Part shown: one piece after another, positions 1 through 10,713 of the stretch
Layout of the letters: the number at the start of each line of letters is the position of its first letter
Position numbering within the stretch: position 1 is the first letter of the stretch
Source: Lineolata rhizophorae
Lineage: Eukaryota > Ascomycota > Dothideomycetes > Lineolatales > Lineolataceae
DNA length: 46,057 nt
Reading direction: 5' to 3'
Assembly: GCA_010093515.1 (NCBI GenBank)
Contig: MU001686.1
Location: 249,064-295,120, forward strand
Translations under genes and position numbers: made by a program
Notes under the pieces: generated by a model
Told to the model about the DNA's origin: nothing
The model's database searches: none
The model's input: only the letters and a program-made list of their open reading frames with translations

Positions 1-230
1 AAAGCTCGTGCGTCCTCTTCAAGTATCCATTGTACAAGGAAGTCCTCTTGCTCTGGTGTCAATCGTTGTTGGTATACGTGGCTGGTTTGGCTGTTCTGTG
101 TGCCTCGTACACGGGCAGAGAAGGTAGCTTGAGGGATGTTGTACGCCTTTGCAGCAGCTCTTTGACTAGTAAAAACACCAGCATTAAGATCGCGGATAGC
201 TGCTTGAATAGATTCTTCACGGTTGTCCAT
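1..230 (-). mobile_element. 5' end of a pogo/Fot1-type (Tc1/mariner superfamily) transposase gene, cut by the window edge
   Basis: Read on the minus strand from an ATG at 230-228, a frame with no stop runs 76 codons to the left edge. The peptide begins MDNREESIQAAIRDLNAG, continues with RAAAKAYNIPQATFSARVRG, and then has a segment containing RLTPEQEDFLVQWILEED. This is the known arrangement of a psq-type helix-turn-helix followed by the start of a CENP-B/Tc5-type helix-turn-helix at the N-terminus of fungal Fot1/pogo transposases. These domains bind the element's terminal inverted repeats; the DDE catalytic domain would lie outside the window. I see no stop or frameshift in the visible part, so it is not obviously a RIP-damaged copy. 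The 5' end of the element should lie somewhere in 231-340, but I cannot place the terminal repeat or a TA duplication with confidence. Confidence 0.85.
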
Positions 231-602
231 TTTGGCAGTGTGGGTGGTGAGAAAACACGTGTTTTGTTGAGGGTGTTGAGTTCTGGGCAGTGAGTTGGAA
301 CCCCGGGTGACTCGGAACCCGGTCAGCTAGCTTAGAGCTCTTCTAGCGAGGAAACTTGCCCAGCGACCCAGCGCCCCAAGCCAGGAGCGGGCATTCCGGC
401 GCGCGATATAAAACCGCAGGTCGGGCCTGCGGTTCGAAACCAGCGTATTTACTCCTCCACTTCCACTCCGTTCGGCACGATTGAAATCGATCCTCTCCTC
501 TCACCGGCGCCTCAATTCCACTGCATCCGCCGCTCCGCCCATCCACCGCGTGCTTCCCCCAACACCACCACTACCCCTCCCCCCCCCGTCCCACCGCCAA
601 CA
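231..602. other. Interval between the transposase start and the dehydrogenase; probable transposon end plus promoter
   Basis: No gene is seen here. The first 100 bases should hold the untranslated start and terminal repeat of the transposon. A GC-rich inverted pair (CCGGGT at 303-308 facing ACCCGG near 317-322) lies where the terminal repeat is expected. From about 400 onward the sequence looks like a fungal promoter and leader: a TATA box, then a C-rich stretch just before the ATG at 603. Confidence 0.5.
407..413 (+). promoter_or_regulatory. TATA box of the short-chain dehydrogenase gene
   Basis: TATAAAA lies in a GC-rich surround about 190 bases upstream of the ATG at 603. It is followed by a pyrimidine-rich leader, as is common for fungal genes. 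No experimental support. Confidence 0.5.
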
Positions 603-1731
603 ATGTTCCAAACCACCACCACAACCACCACCACATCCTCGCACTTCGCGTCGCAAGTCGTCCTCATAACCGGCTGCTCCTCAGGCATCGGGCTAGCCAC
701 AACGCACGCCTTCCTGCGCAGCTCCGCGCGGGTCTTCGGCGTGGACGTTGCGCCGGCGCCCCCGTCGCTGACATCGCACGCCGCGTTCGGCTTCCGGCAG
801 GTGGACCTGGCGGCGGCGGACGGCCCGCGCGTCGCGCTGGCGGCGTGCGCCGCCCGCTACGGCCACCGCGTCGACGTCCTGTGCAACGTCGCCGGCGTCA
901 TGGACGCCAGCGAGAGCGTCGACGCCCTCGCCGACGACGTCTGGGACCGCGTCCTCGCCGTCAATTTGTCCGCGCCCGTCCGCTTGATGAGGGAGGTGCT
1001 GCCGCTCATGAGGGGCCGCCGTGCTGGCGCCGTGGTTAATGTCGTGAGTAAGGCGGGCTTGAGTGGGGCTGTGGCTGGCGTGGCGTATACGGCGAGTAAG
1101 CATGGGCTGGTGAGTTGGGTTCTCTTTTTTGTTTGGGCGGTGGGTTGGGAGTGAGGAGGTTGGTTGGAGGGTAGATTAGGGGAGGGGGGCGGGCAGAGAT
1201 GATGGATGGTAGGGAGAGGGAGCGGATCGGTGGTGTGTGGATTTTTTGTGGTTGGGAGGCTGATGGGTGGGATTTCAGGTTGGCGCCACGAAGCAGACTG
1301 CCTGGAGGTTTGCGGATGAAGGCATCCGATGCAACGCCGTTGCTCCAGGAGGTATGAAGTTTCCCATCTGTCACGTCGTCCGTTCTAAGCTACGTCGACT
1401 AACAGATGGGGCCAGTTGTCGCCACGAACATTTCCGACTCGATGAACAAAGAGAGATTCGACGCCGCGACCTACGCAAGAATGAAGTGAGTCCGAATTCG
1501 TGAACCATACTATGCGAACGAGACGAAGTGGCGTCTGGAGGCCGTGCTTGAAATCGGGAGCTGACACAGCAAAATAGACCTGTCCACGAGCTACACGTGC
1601 CTTCAGATGGTTCTTCGCAGATATTGATGCCGGACGATATTACCTCTACTATTCTATTCCTGGCGTCCGACTTGAGCTCGAAGATTACTGGGGCCGTGAT
1701 TCCCATTGATAATGGGTGGAGCTGCCTTTGA
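603..1731 (+). CDS. Short-chain dehydrogenase/reductase (classical SDR, probably NAD-dependent)
   Basis: Four exons give a 267-residue protein: 603-1109, 1279-1351, 1416-1485 and 1578-1731. The third-exon acceptor at 1414-1415 was chosen because it keeps the frame and gives APGVVATNI; the nearer AG at 1404-1405 breaks the frame. Classical SDR signatures are present: the dinucleotide motif TGCSSGIG at residues 23-30, CNVAG in place of the usual NNAG, and a catalytic triad read as Ser149, Tyr162 and Lys166 (YTASK). An aspartate closing the second strand (GVD) favours NAD over NADP. The C-terminal half has the usual substrate-loop segment and DDITSTILFLASD, and it ends at the usual family length. 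No signal peptide. The substrate cannot be told from the sequence. It lies in tandem with the mitochondrial kinase gene 416 bases downstream. Confidence 0.88.
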
Positions 1732-2147
1732 ATGCTGGAAGCATTGGGATGGCAACAAGGACAGGGATACCAACGTGTACAATGATATCGATTTACTTTG
1801 ATTTTTTTTTTTAATCGAAAAGCATCGCTCTAATTAGCGACTGTTTATCATACTAAATATCTACATTCAGAACAGAAGAAACTCATGAGATTCAGACGTA
1901 GACTAAATTTCCCTTTCCGGACAATCGTAGCGATAATTAGCACGCCGCCTATACATGCCTACAATGCCCCGCACTCGGCTAGTCTTGCTTCCAATCCTCC
2001 GATCTCGCACCTCACCGCCCAGGGCCGCCCGCAGAGTGCACGTGTGCCAAGAAATGAAGCTCCCGCAAGCTCGGTCGACTCCGCGGAACATCGACCCTCG
2101 GTCACGCCAGAGAAGCAGCTCTCGGAAACTTCATTTATTTGCCTAGC
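1732..2147 (+). other. Intergenic: dehydrogenase 3' region and kinase promoter
   Basis: No gene seen. It begins AT-rich, with an 11-base T run at 1802-1812, as expected of a 3' untranslated region, and becomes GC-rich towards the next start codon. No clear TATA box. Confidence 0.6.
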
Positions 2148-3882
2148 ATGGCACACGGGCGCGCATCGGCGCACGCGTGCGTCCGCTCGTTCCAGCGACG
2201 CTGCAACCGCTCGCTCTTCACGCACGAACGGCAGCAGCACGCGGGCTCGCGGGCGGCGAGCATCCACCCGGGAGCCAATGGCGCGCCGCCGTACCGGCCC
2301 TCCTCTGTGCTAGACGAGTACGCGCTTCCTTCCCGGCGGCGATTGGAGACCGAGCGCGACTCGGAAAGTTCCTGTGCGTGGGCTTAAGAATGGCTGACTG
2401 GTTTCTTCTTTTGGCAGCTGGGTGCAGAGAGAAGCGCGGCCGATTAGTCTTCGTCAATTGACCTTTTTCGGGCGCACTTTGACTGAAGCACGGCTCCTGA
2501 GCTCGGCGAACTATGTGCGGACAGAGCTGCCCACCCGGTGCGTATCTTCCATATAAGCGAACTTCATTCATCGCTGTACCGAAGCGGCGAACAGGGGGAG
2601 AGGGAGGGGCTAATGCGGTCACTCTAGAATCGCGCACCGTCTTCGTGACATGCAAACCCTACCGTACGTCGTCGTGACGAACCATCACATCTCTCACGTG
2701 TACGAGCTCTACTACCGGGCCTTCGAGCGGCTTCGGCGCGTGCCCGAGATCCGCACCGTCGACGACAACGACCGCTACTGCAAGGTGATCAAGGAGACGC
2801 TGCGGGAGCACCTGACAGTTATACCGCGGCTGGCCATGGGGGTGCTGGAGATCCAGGGCCTCATGAAGCCCGAGGAGACGGACAAGTTCATGACGACGCT
2901 GCTGCGGTCGCGCATCTCGCGGCGCGTCATCGCCGAGCAGCACCTCGCCCTGACCGAGACCTTCCACTCGCCCTGGTACTTCCCGGACGCGACCAAGCTG
3001 GACAACGAGCACGTCGACTTCGTCGGCGAGGTGTTCCTGCGCTGCAGCGCCAGCGAGGTGGTGCAGCGCTGCGCGGCCACGATCCGCGACATCGTGCGCG
3101 AGGCGTACGGCCCGGCGGCGCCCGTGCCCGAGATCCGGCTCGAGGGCCACCTCGACGCCACTTTCCCCTACATCCTCAGCCACCTCGAGTACATCGTCGG
3201 CGAGCTGCTGCGCAACTCGATCCAGGCCGTCATCGAGCGGCGGCGGCCGCGCGGCGTCGCGTCGCCGCCGCCCCCGATCGAGGTCCTCATCTGCGAGACC
3301 AACCAGCACGTCATCATCCGCATCTCGGACCAGGGCGGCGGCGTGCCCCGCGAGATCCTGCCGCACCTGTGGTCCTTCTCCAAGGGCCCGCGGCGCCAGA
3401 TGCGCCTCGAGGCCCTCAACCAGGTGCCCCAGCTCGCCGCCACGCTGCAGGAGCTCAAGGTCGAGGGCGGGAAGGCGGGCGGGAACGGCGGCGGCGGCGG
3501 CGGCGGCGCAGATCACGGGGCCGCGCACGCGGCGCAGAAGCGCGCCGGCGAGGTCGCGGACGATGCGGCCAAGGCGCTCGTGTCGGGCACGGCGCGCCAC
3601 GGCGGCGGCGGCAAGCGCCACGGCGGCGGCCACGGCGGCAAGCACCAGCACCAGCCCAAGAAGAAGCTGCCCGAGAGCTCGCTGGGGTCGCTGAGCGGGC
3701 GTCCGCCGGACCTGCGGCTCGGCATCGGCCTGCCCATGAGCCGCATCTACGCCGAGTACTGGGCCGGCTCGCTCGAGCTGCACAGCCTCGAGGGCTACGG
3801 CGTCGACGCCTTCCTGCAGATCCCGAAGCTGGGAAACAAGAACGAGCAGTTGACGACGAGGGCGAGTATGGACGCGGTGTGA
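2148..3882 (+). CDS. Mitochondrial 2-oxoacid dehydrogenase kinase (PDK/BCDHK family)
   Basis: Three exons (2148-2317, 2418-2537, 2628-3882) give 514 residues. The start is the first ATG of the exon whose product is rich in Arg, Ser and Ala and poor in acids, which fits a mitochondrial presequence. Splicing restores the family core: REARPISLRQLTFFGR, then SSANYVRTELPTR, then IAHRLRDMQTLPYVVVTN. The GHKL ATP site is complete: N-box ELLRNS (Glu289, Asn293), DQGGG near 331-335, and GIGLP near 462. The C-terminus keeps the AEYWAGSLELHSLEGYG block. These kinases phosphorylate and switch off the E1 subunit of pyruvate or branched-chain 2-oxoacid dehydrogenase in the mitochondrial matrix; which one is served here is not decidable. 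Odd features are a Gly/His/Ala-rich insert at about residues 375-445 between the ATP motifs, and a first donor reading GTACGC. Confidence 0.93.
3487..3510 (+). repeat. GGC-type trinucleotide repeat encoding a glycine run
   Basis: A run of GGC triplets gives about eight glycines inside the kinase reading frame, within the low-complexity insert in the ATP-lid region. It is in frame and does not disturb the flanking conserved blocks. Confidence 0.8.
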
Positions 3883-4736
3883 AGGGGAGGGGAGCGAGGG
3901 CGCTGGAGGGCGCCTGCTGGCCGTTGGGCGAAGGTGGCGGGGGCCCGTAGGTGAGGGTCGCGGTGGCCGGGTTAGGGATATCTGTCTGCTTCTGGAAGGT
4001 TGGGATTCGAGGCCTGATCTGCATGGACCGGAGTTGGCCTTGCTCGCGGTTTCCCGGTCCGCCCAGCCTACCGGATTCAGGCTCGGCGGCCTGGACTTTC
4101 CCACGGCGAGCATGTGCCGTAGCGGCTGGATAGAGCTCGATCTAGAAAGTCGAGTCTACCATAGGAAAGTACATTCGCGATTTTAGCGACAACCTTTCCC
4201 GTCGTTGCGGCGTTGTTCTTTCCCATGGTTCGTTTTCAAGTGGGAAATGCCGTCTTTTGGTAGGAACCGTGCTTCTTTAGGCAGGAAACATTCTCCTAGA
4301 CGGCAAGTCCCAGATCCAGTGGTCCAAGGCTCGCAGGACCGGAGACTCTCACGCGCCTTCCATGGCAATGACACGCCCCTCCCACTCCGGGTTTTCAATG
4401 TGCAAGAAGCCACGAGAGCGGCATGTGCCTGCGATGAACCTGGTTGCGCGGGACGACAGCACCCACTGAACTCGCACCAGACTGGTTTCCAGCTACTGCT
4501 TGATTCTTCCCCGTCCGTTGCTCTTCTCAACTTTCTCACTCACCAACCTCCCCGAACATCGTTGCTGATCTCCCTGCGGTCGGCTCACGTCTCTCGCACT
4601 CGTCTTTTCGTTCCGCGGGAAGTTCTCTTCTGCCTTTTTGGATATACTATTTCGCGGAATCCGTAGCCCCCCCAAAGCAAGATTTCGCCTTTTCCCGAGA
4701 ATTCGGCCGTGCTTCCTTCCGCCTGATCCCCTGACC
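3883..4736 (+). other. Intergenic: kinase 3' region and promoter/leader of the next gene
   Basis: About 850 bases with no gene I can support. The right part is rich in C and T before the ATG at 4737, as in many fungal leaders. A TATA-like GGATATACTA at about 4639-4648 is weak. Confidence 0.6.
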
Positions 4737-7700
4737 ATGGAGGCTTATCCGCAGCAGACTGTGAGTCGCTCAGATGTATTTCGAGCCGTCTCCTCTTACT
4801 AACCGCATTACAGTACACCTTACCGTCGCAACCTCATTCTCCTTTCCCCAAACAATGCGCAGACAACGTGTGGGACTCACGACATCACCTCCGCACTTGG
4901 TCTCGTGTCAACCTTGAACTCAGCGGCGTACCCCTTCCGCGACGCCTGTCCGCCATTGAGGTTTTCTGTCCCACCCATCACAAGTATGACCTAGCAGAAC
5001 AGCCAATTTGTCGGGCCGCCCCGAACAACCCTGTAAAGAAGAAGGAAAAGATCCAATACATCGACGTCGTTTCCACTTGGAAGGGTCTCACTACCTCGCG
5101 GGCGTATGAGGTCAACTTCTGGGAGACTGCGTTTCAGAGAGCCCTCGAGAAAGTAACCAAGGAGCACATACTAGAGCAGTGGTTTGTTGATGGCCGGAAC
5201 CTGTTTGGTGGGTCGCAGTCTGCCGAAATGATGCGCCACCTTGACGAGTTCATCACAAGAGCCAGATGTTTCAGGGTGCCCATCAATGTGAACAACCTCT
5301 TCACCATAATGTTGACCTTATACCAAGAAGACGGCAAGCACCACGTCTGGCTGGCGCAATCCCCCAACCCTTCCGCGTCCCTGGTGGAGTTCATTCGCAC
5401 CAGGGAGTGCTTCGACTTCGACGATTCGGACGGCAAGCCTTTCATCAGAGTCTGCTGCTCGACTCGCTTCACCTTCCCGAATAACCTGCTCATCATAGGC
5501 GACCTCGCCTGGTTCCCGCCCCGACTCGAGTTCCTGAGTCTGCCGACCGTGGTCCGCGAAGGCGCCGACATGTACTTTGTGCCTTCCTACAAAGAAAAGG
5601 GCCTCAACGAATGCTTCGAGGAACCTGCCACCCCCACCGAGTACGTGCTCGCCTCGGACCACATTCCTCTCAAGTGGGTCGCCGACATCAAGGGCTTCCA
5701 CGGCGTGGCCCCGCCCGGCATGGCGAGGCGGCTACGCGCCGCGCCCAGCAACGGTCTGGGTAGCGACGGCCGGTGCGCGCTCGTGATCGAGTTCCAACTC
5801 ACCACCTCCATCACCAAGCCGTTTCCGAAAGACGTGCGCTTTGAGCGGATCGTGCGCCTCAAGCTCGGGGTCGAGATCTCGGAGCCGGAGACCCAGCAGA
5901 CTTGGCCTGCTCGCACTCGTTTCGCGGCCGAGGACGCGGCACCGTGGAAGACTACGGCTTTGCATGATGCAAAGAAGAACCCATTTCTTAACAGTCAGAC
6001 GCTCGGCCACAATTTTGGTGTTTCTCGTCCGTTTGCGAGGCCCGAGATCCCTGACTTCTCTCTGTCGGCGCGGCCGCCAAAAGCGTCTACGCCCCGTAAT
6101 GTCCTTCAAACAGGCAACCATCAGGATCTCGGCGATGAGCCTAAACAGGACGTACTCACAATTCCTGGTTGGGATATCAAGGTGCGTTCTGCCGATGACG
6201 TTAGTTTTCTCCGTGGATGGCTGCAAAGCCAACTTGTTCCCGTCCAGGGCGTCTTGAAAGAATCTTTGGAGGAGTGCATTCGCGAAGCTTGTCAGGTGGT
6301 GGGCATCGACGCTTGTGAAGTTTTCTGCGAGACTCACGTGCCGCGGGGAGTGCCGCTGCGACCAACAAAGGATCTAGATATCCAGTCTGACAGGCCATGG
6401 CTTTTACCGGTCCCGTCGGAGCCTGCTCAACCCCAAACCGCGCAGCCCGGAAATGGTTCAAGGGACTCTTCCGGGCGCTCGAATAATTCAGCGGCGAATA
6501 AGAGCGTCTCTCCACCTCACGATCCACTTCCTGTCCGTCACGTCCGTCAGCGCGGCAGTACCGTTGGGAGAGAACGCGAGCCCACATATAATAGAGAAGA
6601 TGTCCCGAGCGAAATTTGGAACGCGGCCGTGGTAGAGACAACGAAGGACATGTGGCCGGGGACCGTAGAGCCCTCCATGCCACCCCCAAGCAGTATTGAC
6701 CACATCGACTGGGCCATCCGTCGCTGGTGCGATATTACCGCGGCGGACAAGAAGTCCGAGGGCGAGAGCACCATCTCGCCGCTCGACCTCGGCGAGGCCG
6801 AAGAAAACACGCAGCAGCTACGCCAACTGTACGAGCCACAATCCGTCGACGGCGCCATCAAGGCCGACGACTCGGGCCCCTTCGACCACGTCGCACCCAA
6901 GCACCACCCCCACTACCACGTCCCCAGCTTTCTCTCGAACGCCAACCTCGAAAGCCACGAGGCGAAGCTCGGCCACCTGGACGTGGCCCTACCCCCTCCA
7001 TCGTCGGCGTCGTCGATCAAAGCAAATCCGGACGAGGACCAGGAGAACGCGGGGCAGGTAACGCCACGTGAGTGCCAGCGCAAGAAAGGCAAGGGTCGCG
7101 CGCAGGATGGCGAGGCGCAGCAGTGGCGTCTTCTGCCGCTCTCGTCAGTCCAGGCCAATGGGGGCGCGCTCATCCGTTCCGCGGTGCCGCAGAAGCGTCA
7201 GACGAGGGCGTCGCTGAGGGACGAGTTTCACAAGCAAGGGGATCCTGGGGATGCGTGGTCCAGGCCTCTACTCCATGGGGAAAAGGACCATCCGGCTACG
7301 GACGAGGGCGAGTCGCGCGACGAGATAGACATGGATGAGGCGTACAAGGAAGAGCCGGATTGGTTGAGCGAAGACGAAGGCGGGTTCCTTGACATGGAGC
7401 CCTGGGAGCCGAAGGCCTTCGAGGAGTGGCAGGAGAGGCAGATGAAGTTGGAGCGTGAACAGCAGGGCGATCTGAAGTCGCTGGTGTTGGCGGCGCTTAA
7501 GGAGCGGCGGACTCTGCTTGAGAAGACGTCGAAGGTCAAGAAAGCTGCGAAGACGGAAGATGCGCCGACGCAGGATCCGTCGGCGATGGAGGGGGTATCG
7601 TTGATTAGGTTCCATGAGGCAATGAGGAAACTAAGTGAGAGCAGCAAGGACGACGGCAGCAAAAGTGGCAGTCGCAAGGGGAAGGAACCTCTGAAGGACT

Positions 7701-8980
7701 CGCTGGCGCCAGTGTCCACTTCATCGAAGGAGGTCTCACCATCTTCTAGCTCCAGTTATCGCGAGTTTGCTGATTACCATCAAATGTGGCCCGTCGACGC
7801 GCTGCGGCCTCTTCCCAGCAGTGCCAGTCGCAAGTCGAACTCCAGCAACGAGTCTCAGGCCGGCTCTTCTAGTCTTGGCTTATCCGAAAAGCTCTCGCAC
7901 ACATACGATTTTCTCGGCGATTTTCTGTCTTTGGAACGCACCTTCCCATTGTTGTCTAAAAACGGGAAAGCCACTCCCGAAATGAGCACTGGAGAGGGTC
8001 CTAGCGATCAGTCCAAGGCGAAAGGCTCATCCAAACCCTCCGAAAAGGACGAGCCGATGTGGACGCAGGAGCGCGAATACCTCGGCTCGCCCGTCTCGCT
8101 ACACGACGCCATGATGGCAAGCCACCACTTCCACGATACCATGACAGCCCACCGTGTCAGCTTCAAAGGGCCCAGCCACAATCCGCACGACCCCTTGTTC
8201 GTCGAGGCCTGGGGCGCCTATCTCCACGACTTCGAGCAGAAGCTGCCCGCTCCCGCCCTCCCGACATGGGTCTCGGACTACGCCGACGACCCCGCCGCCA
8301 ATCCCGAGCGCGCGTCCACGGCCACGGCCGTCCAGGCCCACTGGAAAGTCCTAAACCGCGAACTGGGCCGCGCGCGCCAACGCCACGACGGCGTCGCGGC
8401 CTTCGTAGCCGAGGAAGGCGCGTGGAACGCGCTCGAGAGTGAACGCAAGAGGGAGGTGAGAACTTACGCCGAGGACTCGGTCAATTACCTGGCGCCGCGC
8501 GTCGAGCGCCTCGCGCAGGTCTTGGCGCAGTTGCGCGGGTCGTGGAATAAGGCGAAGGGTGCAGGCGCCGGGCCGAGCACGCCGGAGGAGAAGCGGCCAC
8601 ATGGACGCCCGCTCACGCCGGTGCCGGATTCGGTCATGCGCCCGGCGGAGCGCGGTGTCACCGGAGTGGATCCCGATCTGGTGCAGGCGCTGTACGTGCG
8701 GAATTTTCGTGAGGATTTGGAGAGGGCGGAGAGTCGGCGGTCGAAGAGTGCTAGGGGGAGTAGCCCGGAGAAGGAGCATGATGATGATGATGGTGATGAT
8801 GATGATAGTGAAGAGGAAAGTGAGATTGGGAGCGATGACGACTCGTCTGAGCGTCGGGCGTTTGAGGAGGCCTTTCTGGAGTCGGGGACGGCGTCCGTGG
8901 CTGCAGATAGTGAGGATAATGGGGACAGTGAGGAGGTTGATAAGGATGACGGGGACGGTGACAGTGGGTCTGCTACGTAG
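4737..8980 (+). CDS. Unrecognised large protein (1396 residues) with acidic disordered C-terminus
   Basis: Two exons: 4737-4760, encoding MEAYPQQT, then an intron with GTGAGT donor, CTAAC branch site and TTACAG acceptor, then 4814-8980 in frame. Starting at the first in-frame ATG inside the long exon would lose a well-formed N-terminus. About the first 360 residues look folded (regular hydrophobic and aromatic content, for example VSTWKGLTTSRAYEVNFWE and FTFPNNLLIIGDLAWFPP). The rest is largely low complexity, with Ser/Lys-rich stretches and short predicted helices, and a mixed segment near 1100-1240 that may fold. The extreme C-terminus is an Asp/Glu/Ser tract (near 1325-1396). I recognise no domain, signal peptide or membrane segment. 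It may be nuclear, judging only from charge patterns. It is convergent with the Gag-like gene on the other strand. Confidence 0.8.
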
Positions 8981-9522
8981 GGTTGTGAAGGCGTGGGGCA
9001 TGAGGCTTATGGGGAGCTAGTTGGATTGGTTTATTGGGTATTGCTTTTGGTGTGTTTGCGAAGGAATCGGTTCGTGAGAGGTGGGTGAGATTGTCTTAAC
9101 TGACATGCTAGTGTTGCTTCACGGGGCATGTGGTTTCATTCTGTTTATTGGAGGCATAGAAACGGAACAAGACCATCCGTCTTTTTGTTTAATTGTGCTA
9201 TCCATTGTTTATCATGTTTTCGATAGGACAACAATTCTATCATCCTTCAATTCTGTATAAGTACCAGAGCCTCTTTCCTTCCACTTCCAGTTCGCCGTTC
9301 CAACTCGTGCAAATGAGTACTTTGTGATGTGTCCAACCCTTTTCGTAATCCTCTAGACATTCTATAAGTAGCACTGTTTCTCTCTTCGCTTTCCTATGTT
9401 ATGGGGTCTTCAGTACTTACAATTGTCGTAGCGTGTCCAACACCTCAAAACTCCGGTCTGTAAACCATAACCAACACCGAGACTGGCAACGTCGACGAAC
9501 AGCCAGCCGTGGTCGCACGTCC
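8981..9522. other. Convergent 3' intergenic region
   Basis: An AT-rich interval between the stop codons of two converging genes (plus-strand orphan and minus-strand Gag-like gene). It should hold both 3' untranslated regions and polyadenylation sites. No other structure seen. Confidence 0.6.
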
Positions 9523-10713
9523 TCAATCGTACCTCAGGATCTGCAGCATGAGCTCCTCGAAGGCGTGGTCGGCCATGTCCTCGGCGTGAGCCTCGACGAG
9601 GCGCATGAAGAACTGCGTCATGGTCATCTGCTCGAGCCCGGTGGCGCGGATGTGGTGCTGCATGCGGGCGAGGGCGGAGCCGTCGAGACAGAGGCGCGCG
9701 TAGGCGATCTTGGTCTGCTCGGCCGCGAACTCGTCCGGGTAGTGCTTGAACTTAGCGCGCAGCTGGGTCACGAATTGACGGAGCAGGATCTCGACGCCCT
9801 CGCCGTCGCGCGGCTCGCCGATGAAGGTCTCGACGTCCATCGTGCTGTAGGGCGTGGGGCGGACGGGCGGCGAGGCCGGCGTGCCGCCCAAGTGCGGCTG
9901 CTGCTGCGGCTTCTTGCCGAAGGTGAAGAACTTCTTGACGCGCTCCGATTTGCTGCCGGCGCTGCCGCTCTCCTTCTTCACGCTCTTCACGCTCTTCTTG
10001 TCCTCCTCGGCGACGTCGCTTCTCTTGGGCGTCTTGATGGGAGTGTGGGGCGAGGCGAGCGAAGCCGGGCCGTGCCCGTCGGACAGGTGCAAGGAGTTGA
10101 TCACGGTGTATGCCGAGCTCAGGCTGTGCTCGAGCGCCCGGACACGCTCCTTGAGCTCGCGGTTCTCGGTCTCGGAGAGGTACGCGCGGTAGTCGCCGTG
10201 GGGGCGCAGGTCGACGCCCAATGGCGAGGCGGGATCCGGTGGCGAGGCTCCAAGCGTCGGCAAGGCTTCCTCGTACGTCAAGCTCTCAAGGGAAGGGTCG
10301 GCCCTAATCGGACGGGCCGGCCTAGGTGGGACGGGCCTCGATGGACCAGGGCCAGGACCAGGACCAGAAGTCTTTGGCGGCGAATCCGCCGTCACCGCCG
10401 CATCTTTGGGCGTCACCGCCGCCTTGGCGAGCGCGCGAAGCGTGACGAAGGTGCCGAAGAGGTCCGTCTTGAGCGCCGTGATGAGGTTGCCGGGGGTCTT
10501 GAGCTCGTTGGCGAGCAGCCGGGTCGCGAGCGAGCGGAAGGCCGGGTTCTGCTCGACTTGGGCGCGCTGGCCACGAAGGGCCGGCACGCTGCGCTGCGCG
10601 CGGACGTTGCGCCTCGCGGTGGGGGTCTCGGGCACGGGGGGCGGAGGGGGAGGCCGAGGGCCGATGGACGCCGGCCACGGCGGGTAGGGCGTCTCCATGG
10701 CCAGCTGTGTCAT
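9523..10713 (-). CDS. Gag-capsid-like protein without pol (possible domesticated LTR-retrotransposon Gag)
   Basis: A single exon of 396 residues. The ATG at 10713 (MTQLAMETPYPPWP) was chosen because it is the first start about 95-100 bases downstream of a TATA box; longer in-frame starts lie on or upstream of that box. The protein has a Pro-rich N-terminus, an Ala/Leu-rich helical segment, a Pro/Gly-rich linker, a short predicted coiled coil (ETENRELKERVRALEHSL), a basic stretch, and a final ~100 residues resembling the N-lobe of Ty3/gypsy capsids: METFIGE-like opening as VETFIGEPRDGEG, then LRQFVTQLRAKFKHYPDEF, EQTKIAYARLCLDGSALARM. No zinc knuckle, protease, reverse transcriptase or LTR was found around it. 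The reading frame is intact with host-like codon use. The Gag relationship is my reading of the pattern and needs a profile search. Confidence 0.7.
   Translation of the reverse strand: MTQLAMETPYPPWPASIGPRPPPPPPVPETPTARRNVRAQRSVPALRGQRAQVEQNPAFRSLATRLLANELKTPGNLITALKTDLFGTFVTLRALAKAAVTPKDAAVTADSPPKTSGPGPGPGPSRPVPPRPARPIRADPSLESLTYEEALPTLGASPPDPASPLGVDLRPHGDYRAYLSETENRELKERVRALEHSLSSAYTVINSLHLSDGHGPASLASPHTPIKTPKRSDVAEEDKKSVKSVKKESGSAGSKSERVKKFFTFGKKPQQQPHLGGTPASPPVRPTPYSTMDVETFIGEPRDGEGVEILLRQFVTQLRAKFKHYPDEFAAEQTKIAYARLCLDGSALARMQHHIRATGLEQMTMTQFFMRLVEAHAEDMADHAFEELMLQILRYD

Noticed and set aside
421-450. GGTTCGAAACC, resembling a tRNA T-loop (B box)
   Set aside because: No pairing T stem, acceptor stem or anticodon arm could be built around it; it lies in a promoter leader.
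1404-1405. AG at 1404-1405 as acceptor of the second dehydrogenase intron
   Set aside because: It gives the wrong frame. The AG at 1414-1415 keeps the frame, produces the usual SDR segment and lies 12 bases after a GACTAAC branch site.
2659-4113. 484-codon open frame on the minus strand opposite the PDK/BCDHK-like kinase
   Set aside because: It mirrors GC-rich codons of a clearly conserved kinase. Its peptide is a low-complexity Ala/Arg/Leu/Asp mixture without domains.
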